A stretch of 6,258 nt of DNA from Caldithrix sp. (GTDB lineage: Bacteria; KSB1; UBA2214; DYKH01), in NCBI GenBank assembly GCA_020722685.1, contig DYKH01000263.1, positions 1 through 6,258 of the forward strand, given 5' to 3'. How positions within the stretch are numbered: position 1 is the stretch's first letter; each line of letters begins with the position of its first letter. Positions 1 to 5,885 of this stretch are shown piece by piece. The translations under genes were made by a program, and so were the position numbers. The notes beneath the pieces were generated by a model, which saw nothing but the letters and a program-made list of their open reading frames with translations, made no database searches and was not told the DNA's origin.

Positions 1-21
1 CTCCCTTCGGTCGGAATGACA
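1..21. repeat. possible end of a dispersed intergenic repeat
   Basis: The first 21 bases read CTCCCTTCGGTCGGAATGAC followed by A. From memory, closely similar strings (a 'cttcg...tcggaatgaca' core) recur as short dispersed intergenic repeats in many environmental bacterial genomes, so this looks like the right-hand end of such an element cut by the window edge. No second copy is visible in this window, so the repeat status is inference. It contains no start codon or coding signal that I would defend. Confidence 0.3.
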
Positions 22-28
22 TTCATTT

Positions 29-57
29 TTGACAGGGGCTGAACTGTTACGTATGAG
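29..57 (+). promoter_or_regulatory. candidate sigma70-type promoter overlapping the first start codon region
   Basis: A perfect TTGACA lies at 29-34. After a 17-base spacer comes TATGAG at 52-57, which matches the TATAAT consensus at four of six positions. If used, transcription would begin near 63-65, right at the GTG start of the first gene, giving a leaderless or nearly leaderless message. With the downstream ATG at 75 the leader would be about 10 bases. The -10 box also overlaps the GAGG that could serve as a ribosome binding site for the GTG, so both roles cannot easily hold at once. Chance occurrence is possible, and the host's promoter consensus is unknown. Confidence 0.35.
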
Positions 58-62
58 GAACT

Positions 63-1115
63 GTGTCTGAAAAAATGGAAAAGATTCTGGTCATCAAGCT
101 CAGAGCAGTGGGGGACGTAGTGCTTTCTACCATCGTGCTAGCAAACCTACGCGCGGCTTTTCCCAAGTCGCGCATTGACTTTCTGACCGAGTCGGCCAGC
201 AAAGAAATCGTCCTCAGCAATCCGGCGCTCAATCAGGTTATTGTGGTGGAGAAAAGTCGTCTCTCCGGATTGACTTTTTTCAAACGGCTGTGGCAAAACC
301 TGCGCGTGTTGAGGAATGTACGGAATCAACAGTATGATTACGTTTTCGATTTTTTCGGCAATCCGCGCAGCGCACTGATCACCTGGCTTAGCGCCGCCGA
401 GGTTCGCGTGGGTTACGACTACCGAATTCGCCGGCTCGCCTATAATGTAGTGGTTCCCTCCCGCGCCGATCAGGTTCACGAAGCGGAATGGCATTTGGAC
501 GCCTTGAGGGCCTTGGACTTGCCGGTCAACTCTCGACAGTTGGACGTTTCGATTGGCAGAGGCAGCAGGAATTTCGCTGAGACGTTCTGGGCGCAAGCCA
601 AATTGGATGGACAAAGGACAGTCGCCCTTAATTTTTCCGGCGGCTGGCCGGCTAAACGATGGCCGCTTGACCGTTTTGCGCATTTGGCCGATCGTCTTCA
701 AGAAATCTACGATGCAAGGATCCTCATCCTTTGGGGTCCCGGTGAAAAGGAACGGGCCTTGGAACTGCAGACGCTGGCAACCAAGACAACCACGCTGATC
801 CCAGAAGCTAACCTAGCGCAGCTCGCCGCGATTTTGGAGAAAGTAGACCTGCTGGTGACCACCGACTCTGGTCCCATGCACATTGCCGCAGCCATGGACA
901 CACCCTGCGTTGCCTTGTTTGGCCCGACCAATGCCAAGCTACAAGGGCCTTACGGTGACATCCATGAAATCGTCCTCAAGACGGGTCTGGAATGCTTAGG
1001 CTGTAACCGGTTGGATTGCCCTCACCCCGCTTGCATGACCGGCCTGACTGTTTCGGATGTGCTGGCTGCGGTTGAGCGCTGTGCGGCTAAGAATGAGCTG
1101 TTTAGCTTTGCTTGA
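63..1115 (+). CDS. glycosyltransferase family 9 protein (ADP-heptose:LPS heptosyltransferase-like)
   Basis: A 350-residue GT-B fold enzyme of the GT9 family (WaaC/WaaF type), which normally moves heptose from ADP-heptose to the lipopolysaccharide inner core at the cytoplasmic face of the inner membrane. The N-terminal half opens with the family motif ILVIKLRAVGDVVLST. The C-terminal, nucleotide-sugar-binding half has SGGWPAKRW (residues 192-200) and TDSGPMH with D268, S269, G270 and H273. A four-cysteine cluster follows (C311, C314, C319, C324), as is common near the end of GT9 proteins. The length matches the family. The start used is GTG 63, which has GAGG at 55-58 only 4 bases upstream. 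ATG 75 is an alternative that loses four residues before the conserved strand. The stop overlaps the next gene as TGATG, suggesting coupled translation. The exact donor and acceptor cannot be told from sequence alone; the family call is secure. Confidence 0.93.
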   Translation: MSEKMEKILVIKLRAVGDVVLSTIVLANLRAAFPKSRIDFLTESASKEIVLSNPALNQVIVVEKSRLSGLTFFKRLWQNLRVLRNVRNQQYDYVFDFFGNPRSALITWLSAAEVRVGYDYRIRRLAYNVVVPSRADQVHEAEWHLDALRALDLPVNSRQLDVSIGRGSRNFAETFWAQAKLDGQRTVALNFSGGWPAKRWPLDRFAHLADRLQEIYDARILILWGPGEKERALELQTLATKTTTLIPEANLAQLAAILEKVDLLVTTDSGPMHIAAAMDTPCVALFGPTNAKLQGPYGDIHEIVLKTGLECLGCNRLDCPHPACMTGLTVSDVLAAVERCAAKNELFSFA

Positions 1116-1912
1116 TGGCCGCGGGTATGGAGAAGCTTTCCGTCATCATCATAACTCTCAACGAGAGCGCCAATATTCGCGCTTGTTTGGAAAGTGTAGC
1201 CTGGGCCGATGAAATCATTGTGGTGGATGCGAACAGCACCGATGCGACGGCGGCTATTTGCCGCGAGTTTACCGACAAGGTTTTTGTCCGCGACTGGCAG
1301 GGTTATGCCGCGCAAAAAGAATATGCCTTGCAGCAATGTTCCCACCCCTGGGTACTAAACCTCGATGCCGATGAACAGGTGCGACCGGAATTGAGGGAGG
1401 AAATACAGCAAATTCTCCGCGATCGCCCGGCAGAAGACGGTTACCTTTTACCCAGACGGTCTTACTTTCTCGGCAAATGGATTCGCCATTGCGGCTGGTA
1501 TCCCGGCTATCAGCTTCGGTTGTTTCGTAAAGACAAGACGCGCGTCAGCCAGGTTCGTGTTCATGAAGGCTTTTTGGTGAATGGCAGCGTCGGCAAACTT
1601 AAGGGCGACATTGATCATTATTCCCATCCGTCACTATTCCAGAGTCTGGCCAAGCTCGACAAATATTCCTCGCTGGAGGCTTTGGATCGCTTTGCTGGAC
1701 GGAAGCGCATTCGCTGGTATGATTTCTTTTTCCATCCGCTGGGCAATTTCTTGCTCAAGTACGTCCGGCAAAAAGGCTTTTTGGACGGAATGCGCGGATT
1801 CCTGCTGTGCTGGATTTCCGCTCTCCTGAAAATGGTGCTCTACATGAAAATGTGGCAACTTCAAAAAGAGAGCTCACTGAACATCCCAACTGCGCCGGAG
1901 ATTAGCCGTTGA
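1115..1912 (+). CDS. glycosyltransferase family 2 protein, LPS-core type (first of tandem pair)
   Basis: A 265-residue GT-A fold inverting glycosyltransferase resembling the WaaE/KdtX beta-1,4-glucosyltransferase subgroup, which adds a sugar to the lipopolysaccharide inner core. Visible landmarks are the N-terminal strand LSVIIITLNES, WADEIIVVD (nucleotide binding), the metal-binding D84-A85-D86, a subgroup block HCGWYPGYQLRLFRK from residue 125, and H150-E-G, a likely acceptor or catalytic-base region. The C-terminal 80 residues are hydrophobic and basic, ending in a GFLDGMRGFLLCWISALL stretch that probably sits on the membrane. ATG 1115 shares its A with the stop of the GT9 gene (TGATG). 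No good Shine-Dalgarno precedes it, so reinitiation is likely. TTG 1112 and ATG 1127 are in-frame alternatives, and 1127 gives the compact start MEKLSV usual in the family. Its last four bases overlap the next gene. The sugar transferred is not determinable here. Confidence 0.92.
   Translation: MAAGMEKLSVIIITLNESANIRACLESVAWADEIIVVDANSTDATAAICREFTDKVFVRDWQGYAAQKEYALQQCSHPWVLNLDADEQVRPELREEIQQILRDRPAEDGYLLPRRSYFLGKWIRHCGWYPGYQLRLFRKDKTRVSQVRVHEGFLVNGSVGKLKGDIDHYSHPSLFQSLAKLDKYSSLEALDRFAGRKRIRWYDFFFHPLGNFLLKYVRQKGFLDGMRGFLLCWISALLKMVLYMKMWQLQKESSLNIPTAPEISR
1897..1911 (+). promoter_or_regulatory. ribosome binding site and TTG start of the second GT2 gene
   Basis: GGAG at 1897-1900 lies 8 bases before TTG 1909-1911, inside the end of the preceding gene. 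The TTG overlaps the upstream TGA (1910-1912) as TTGA. The next in-frame ATG comes only after the conserved LSVILITLNEERN strand, so it would remove the nucleotide-binding core. The non-ATG start is therefore well supported. Confidence 0.75.
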
Positions 1913-2772
1913 GCCTGCTGTCGGTCATCCTCATTACCTTGAATGAGGAAAGGAACATGGAGGCATGTCTTCGTAGCGTCGACTGGGCAGATGAAATTAT
2001 CGTGGTGGATTCCCAGAGCACGGACAAAACCGTTGAAATCGCCAAAAGGTTCACCGACAAAGTTTTCGTCATTGATTGGCAGGGCTTTGCCGCCGGCAAG
2101 AATCTGGCTTTAAAAAAGGCTCAGGGCGATTGGGTGCTATGGATCGACGCCGATGAACGAGTTCCGGCTGCGCTTGCCGCCGAGATCAGAAAAGTCATTG
2201 CGCAGCATCCCGCAGAAGATGGCTTTGCCATTGCCCGCCGCGCCTACTTTTTGGGACGATGGATCAAGCATTGCGGCTGGTACCCCGGTTATGTGTTGCG
2301 GCTCTTTCGGCGCGGCAAGGCATATTTCAACGATAATTTGGTGCACGAAGGACTGATTCTCCAGGGGCAGCAAGGCAGATTGCAGAACGACCTGCTGCAC
2401 TATACCGATGATACTTTAGAGCATTATATGTGGAAGTTCAACCGCTACACCTCGCTGGCTGCCGAAGAACTCGTTCGGCGCGGCAGGAAGGCCGGCTGGC
2501 TCAGCATGGTGGGCCGATCTCTACATACTTTTTTGCGCATGTACTTTGTAAAGCTGGGGTTTTTGGACGGTGTCGAGGGCCTGATGCTCTGCCTACTTTC
2601 TGCGAACTATGTGGCCATGAAATACGCCAAGCTTTGGGAAGCACGCAATGTGACCTCGGCTCATCCCGAAGAGGCCGAGATCGTTGAGGACGAGCCCACG
2701 GCAACAGCTTTCAGCAGAGGAGATTCGATGCGAGATTGGCGGGAGCGGAAGAAAGAGCAAGAGCAGGTGTAG
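1909..2772 (+). CDS. glycosyltransferase family 2 protein, LPS-core type (second of tandem pair, extended C-terminus)
   Basis: A 287-residue paralogue of the preceding gene, about 45% identical over roughly 245 aligned residues by eye count. It has the same landmarks: LSVILITLNEE, WADEIIVVD, metal-binding D80-A81-D82, HCGWYPGY at 121-128, H146-E-G, and a GFLDGVEGLMLCLLSA hydrophobic stretch near the end of the catalytic part. It probably transfers a second sugar in the same core or glycan pathway, since the two copies differ in the region between HCGWYPGY and HEG and in the acceptor-facing C-terminal part. Translation starts at TTG 1909, overlapping the upstream stop by four bases. Unlike its paralogue it carries an extra tail of about 40 residues (246-287), first acidic (EEAEIVEDE) and then strongly basic and charged (RDWRERKKEQEQ). 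Its stop codon lies within a 12-bp tandem repeat. Family and tandem origin are clear; the substrate is unknown. Confidence 0.92.
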   Translation: MSLLSVILITLNEERNMEACLRSVDWADEIIVVDSQSTDKTVEIAKRFTDKVFVIDWQGFAAGKNLALKKAQGDWVLWIDADERVPAALAAEIRKVIAQHPAEDGFAIARRAYFLGRWIKHCGWYPGYVLRLFRRGKAYFNDNLVHEGLILQGQQGRLQNDLLHYTDDTLEHYMWKFNRYTSLAAEELVRRGRKAGWLSMVGRSLHTFLRMYFVKLGFLDGVEGLMLCLLSANYVAMKYAKLWEARNVTSAHPEEAEIVEDEPTATAFSRGDSMRDWRERKKEQEQV

Positions 2773-2784
2773 GAGCAGGTGTAG
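2761..2784. repeat. perfect 12-bp tandem duplication across a stop codon
   Basis: GAGCAGGTGTAG occurs twice back to back, at 2761-2772 and 2773-2784. The first copy encodes the last residues E-Q-V and the TAG stop of the second GT2 gene. The second copy repeats the same reading frame and a second in-frame TAG just downstream. It looks like a simple replication-slippage duplication and leaves the protein length unchanged. Confidence 0.85.
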
Positions 2785-2835
2785 ACGTACGAGCGGGAGC
2801 ATGACCCACAATCAACTCTCAGATGAGGTAATGAA

Positions 2836-5457
2836 ATGCGAAACCTTCTAAGAACAATTGTGTTTTGCCTGGTGGTGCTTTTTGTCGTAGCTTACAGCTT
2901 TCAATCAGCGGCCGCAAAGCAATACTGCACGGAAAAATTGAGCGAGAACATGACGCGCTCCTACCTTGACAACGGCATGGAGGTCGTTCTGATCGAGCGG
3001 CACGCGGCGCCGGTGGTTGCCGTTATTGTCACCGTCAAAGCTGGCTCGCGTTTCGAGACGGACGCCACCAATGGCGCTTCACACTTTTTGGAGCATTTGC
3101 TGTTCAACGGCACGCAAAAGCGTACGCAAAAGCAAATCTACGACGAAATGGATGAGATCGGCGCCTACAACAATGCCAGCACCTCCGAAGACTATGTCAA
3201 TTTCATGATCCTTGCGGCCACGGAGCATATCGACAAAGCTATGGAAGTGCAGTCCGATATGCTTTTCCATTCCACTTTCCCGGAGGAGAAATTCACTAAG
3301 GAAAAGGGCATTGTCATCGAGGAGATCGGCCAAAGCCACGCGCGGCCTGATTATCTCGCCGAGTTGTACTTTCTTCGGGCCGCTTACGACGGCACGCCGT
3401 ACTCCCGCCCGGTGTTGGGCACGCCTTTATCCATTGAGAAACTCACCCGCGAGTCGGTGATAGATTTTTATCAGCGTTATTACGTTCCCAATAACATGAT
3501 CCTGATGGCCGTGGGAGATTTCCTTCCGCAGGAAATACTGCCGAAATTGGAAAAATTTTATGGAGCGTGCCCTGCGAGGCCGCTGCCTCAGGAGCAGCCC
3601 ACCGTGCCGCCGATGATCAATGAGAACGTCTTTCGCTCCGTCGCTTTAGACGGCAAACGGGCCATATTGGAGATGGCCTTACTTGCGCCTGCACTCGGTC
3701 AAGCGAATTTCATCGAGCATGAGCTTTTGGCAGAAATGCTGAATTCCGACGGTCCAATGGGACTAAAAAACTCTCTCGTCAGCAAGGAGAAAATACTCTC
3801 ACTTTCTTGCAGCATGGACTATCATCCGGGATTTTCTCGGTTCCGCATTAGCGCCACTCACGCGACGGATTTGGACGGGAAAACGCTGGTGCAGCAAATC
3901 CGCGACGCTCTGAATCTATTAGCTCGCAAGGAAATCAGCCCCCCCATCATAGAAGGAATCAAAATCGGCATCATGACCGAGGGCGAGATCAACGCCGAGC
4001 GACCGCATTTTTACGGTATGTTGGCGTCACAAAAGCTGGCGGTAGGAGGGAGCGATTGGATGGCGAGCTATCAGAACTCTTTCAAAAGCATTCCGGCCGC
4101 CCACGTTCAGAGGGCCTTGCAACGGCTCAGCGACCAGCGCCACCTGGCATTGAGTTTTTCTCCTTCGACAGCCAAGAGCGAGGCCAAATCCGCCAGATCC
4201 GAGGCGACGACGCTTGAGAAGAAAACGGCAAATGGACTGCAAATCATTGCCCGACAGAACGCCGGGACGAATGTCTTCGCTTTGCATCTGCTGGCCAAAA
4301 ATCGTGCGGCCATGGAGCCGAATGGGAAAGCCGGCATTGCCAATCTCTTGCACCATCTGTTAACCAAAGGCTGCAAAGGCATGACGGCCGAGCAGTTTTC
4401 CGCTGCTCTCGATCAATACGGCATCAAGTTACAGGTGGCAGACAATCCGTTCATTCCCTTTGACGATTATTATACCAGCCCGGACTACTCATTCATCCGC
4501 CTTGAATGCTTAACCGATTACCACAAAGAAGCGCTTAAGCTTTTTTCCGCTATGCTTTGCTCTCCCGCCTTGGAGGAAAAGCAGTTGGAACTCGTCAGGA
4601 CCGAGCAGCTCGAAGCTGTGCGCAAGGAAAAGGACAGCGCCGCCGCTCGCGCGAAGCGACTTTTTTGGCAACAAATTGCAGCAGCAAGCCCGTTGGCAAA
4701 TTCCGTTGTCGGGACAAGTGAATCCGTTCAATCCATCACCGTGGCGGATGTGCGCGAGTTTTACGCTCGTTACTTTTCGCCGGAGAATTTGATCATTTCC
4801 GCTGTTAGTGGTCTACCTACCGAAGAAACAATATCAATCATTGAGCGGGAATTCGCTGCGCTGAAGTCAAGCACTCGGCCGGCAATTCCGGTAGCTTCTG
4901 CGAGCTTGACGCCCGTCAATCAGCAAACCGCAAAGAGCGAAGAGTTGGGCAAAATGCAGTCTGCTATCGTCATCGGCGATGTGATCGACAATGTTTTGCC
5001 CGAAGATCGAGCGGCGCTGCAGATTGCCAACGAAGTTCTGTCCTCGCGCATCGCTTTTGAGCTGCGGGAAAAGCAAGGGTTGGCTTATAGCATTGGCTCC
5101 AGCCTCGAGTTCTACGGCAAGCAGGCCGTGTTGCTCATTTCCATGGGCACCCGCAAGGAGAATTTGGAAAAGGCGCAGACCGGCATTCTGAACGAGCTAC
5201 AAAAGCTGCGTGATCAGCCGCCCGACGACCGGGAAACCGTGAAGGCGGCCAATCAAGCAAAAGGGAGAAGCTTAATGCGGCAGTTATCCAGCGTTAGCCA
5301 GGCGTATTTGCTGGGCTGGAGCGCTTACAAATGGAACGACGCGCGCGCGTATGAAAACCAGACCTTGTCCCTTACCAAAGTCACGGCTGACAAGGTAAAG
5401 GCTGCCATTGAAAAATATATGCCCCAGGGTTCGCTTGCGATTGTGACCGTGATATGA
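2836..5457 (+). CDS. secreted M16-family zinc metallopeptidase, fused two-lobed form
   Basis: An 873-residue pitrilysin-family (M16) peptidase. Family members enclose peptides or unfolded segments between two halves and cut them with zinc. Residues 1-27 form a signal peptide: basic MRNLLR, hydrophobic core about 8-20, and likely cleavage after the A25-A26-A27 run. It is therefore probably periplasmic or envelope-located. The first lobe has the inverted zinc motif H83-F-L-E86-H87, and the third ligand is probably E163 (E162 is adjacent), at the usual spacing. The first M16 C-type domain begins near L203. A Ser/Ala/Lys linker (about 442-457) leads to the second lobe, where the motif has decayed to N503-L-L-H506-H507, so that lobe cannot bind zinc the same way. 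The second lobe does carry the substrate-binding pair R744-x6-Y751 (LREKQGLAY). The protein thus combines the active and the R/Y-bearing halves that are separate subunits in many M16B enzymes. ATG 2836 follows GAGG at 2825-2828 by 7 bases. The substrate is unknown. Confidence 0.93.
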   Translation: MRNLLRTIVFCLVVLFVVAYSFQSAAAKQYCTEKLSENMTRSYLDNGMEVVLIERHAAPVVAVIVTVKAGSRFETDATNGASHFLEHLLFNGTQKRTQKQIYDEMDEIGAYNNASTSEDYVNFMILAATEHIDKAMEVQSDMLFHSTFPEEKFTKEKGIVIEEIGQSHARPDYLAELYFLRAAYDGTPYSRPVLGTPLSIEKLTRESVIDFYQRYYVPNNMILMAVGDFLPQEILPKLEKFYGACPARPLPQEQPTVPPMINENVFRSVALDGKRAILEMALLAPALGQANFIEHELLAEMLNSDGPMGLKNSLVSKEKILSLSCSMDYHPGFSRFRISATHATDLDGKTLVQQIRDALNLLARKEISPPIIEGIKIGIMTEGEINAERPHFYGMLASQKLAVGGSDWMASYQNSFKSIPAAHVQRALQRLSDQRHLALSFSPSTAKSEAKSARSEATTLEKKTANGLQIIARQNAGTNVFALHLLAKNRAAMEPNGKAGIANLLHHLLTKGCKGMTAEQFSAALDQYGIKLQVADNPFIPFDDYYTSPDYSFIRLECLTDYHKEALKLFSAMLCSPALEEKQLELVRTEQLEAVRKEKDSAAARAKRLFWQQIAAASPLANSVVGTSESVQSITVADVREFYARYFSPENLIISAVSGLPTEETISIIEREFAALKSSTRPAIPVASASLTPVNQQTAKSEELGKMQSAIVIGDVIDNVLPEDRAALQIANEVLSSRIAFELREKQGLAYSIGSSLEFYGKQAVLLISMGTRKENLEKAQTGILNELQKLRDQPPDDRETVKAANQAKGRSLMRQLSSVSQAYLLGWSAYKWNDARAYENQTLSLTKVTADKVKAAIEKYMPQGSLAIVTVI

Positions 5458-5489
5458 ACATGACCAATTCGCTTGATGATTTTTGTAAT

Positions 5490-5506
5490 GGAGGTTTTGG
5501 AATATG
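5490..5506 (+). promoter_or_regulatory. strong Shine-Dalgarno sequence and ATG start of the STAS gene
   Basis: GGAGG at 5490-5494 stands 9 bases before ATG 5504 in an A/T-rich context, the strongest ribosome binding site in the window. It fixes the start of the STAS protein and suggests that it is made efficiently and not only through coupling to the peptidase upstream. Confidence 0.7.
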
Positions 5507-5845
5507 AAATATAAATCAGAAATAAAGGAGGGTGTCACCATTTTTCGCCTTCAAGAAGAGCGGCTGGATACCACCATCGCATCCGACCTGAAGGCGCAGT
5601 TGCTGGTGCTTCTGCGGGAAGAGCAGCTTCCGAAAGTCTTGATAGACCTTTCGTCGGTAAAATATGCCGATAGCTCCGGTCTGGGAGCTCTCTTATTAGG
5701 CCTGCGGCAGGCGCGTGAGATGGGCAATACCTTTGCGATTTTTGGGGCACAGAAGCGCGTGCAGAATCTGTTGCGGATTGCCCACTTGGAAGACACGCTC
5801 CTCAATTATGAGAATGAATTATCTGCCTTGAAGGCGTTGAAATAG
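5504..5845 (+). CDS. STAS-domain protein, anti-sigma-factor antagonist type (SpoIIAA/RsbV-like)
   Basis: A 113-residue single STAS domain, the usual length for bacterial anti-anti-sigma factors. In known systems such a protein, when unphosphorylated, binds a GHKL-type serine kinase (the anti-sigma factor) and frees a sigma factor. The kinase inactivates it by phosphorylating a serine in the DSSGL loop. Here that loop is D56-S57-S58-G59-L60, following the strand KVLIDLSSVKYA, and S57 aligns with the phosphorylated serine of SpoIIAA. The preceding strand VTIFRLQEERLDTTIASDL and the closing helix ELSALKAL complete the fold. It is cytoplasmic, with no signal or membrane segment. No kinase, PP2C-type phosphatase or sigma factor is visible in the window, so its partner must be elsewhere or just beyond the edge. 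A structural or transport-linked STAS role cannot be excluded. Confidence 0.9.
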   Translation: MKYKSEIKEGVTIFRLQEERLDTTIASDLKAQLLVLLREEQLPKVLIDLSSVKYADSSGLGALLLGLRQAREMGNTFAIFGAQKRVQNLLRIAHLEDTLLNYENELSALKALK

Positions 5846-5885
5846 CCACTTTTGCCGGAATAGACAAGAGTGTGAGGTCACTGTT

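Noticed and set aside
147..701. A 184-codon open frame on the minus strand inside the GT9 gene
   Set aside because: It is fully antisense to a clear GT9 coding sequence, has no recognisable domain and is best explained as a codon-usage shadow.
2801..2851. A 16-codon frame starting at ATG 2801 that overlaps the peptidase start
   Set aside because: The nearest purine-rich stretch lies too close to the ATG to act as a Shine-Dalgarno sequence, the frame overlaps the peptidase start out of frame, and it does not show the neat stop/start overlaps of the 5454-5507 case.
2836..2928. Possible lipoprotein signal on the peptidase (C11 or C31)
   Set aside because: Neither cysteine is preceded by a lipobox: F precedes C11 and KQY precedes C31. 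The AAA site at residues 25-27 fits ordinary signal peptidase I cleavage.
3112..3135. Near-perfect 12-bp repeat (ACGCAAAAGCGT then ACGCAAAAGCAA) within the peptidase
   Set aside because: It encodes TQKRTQKQ just after the zinc motif, where M16 enzymes normally have a similar basic/polar stretch. It is ordinary coding repetition.
4027..4382. Two overlapping minus-strand frames (109 and 91 codons) inside the M16 gene
   Set aside because: They lie opposite the linker and second lobe of a well-supported peptidase, compete with each other, and show low-complexity shadow-like composition.
5846..5885. Possible intrinsic terminator between the STAS and FmdB-like genes, or elsewhere between genes
   Set aside because: I found no stable GC-rich stem followed by a T run in any intergenic gap (2773-2835, 5458-5503, 5846-5885).
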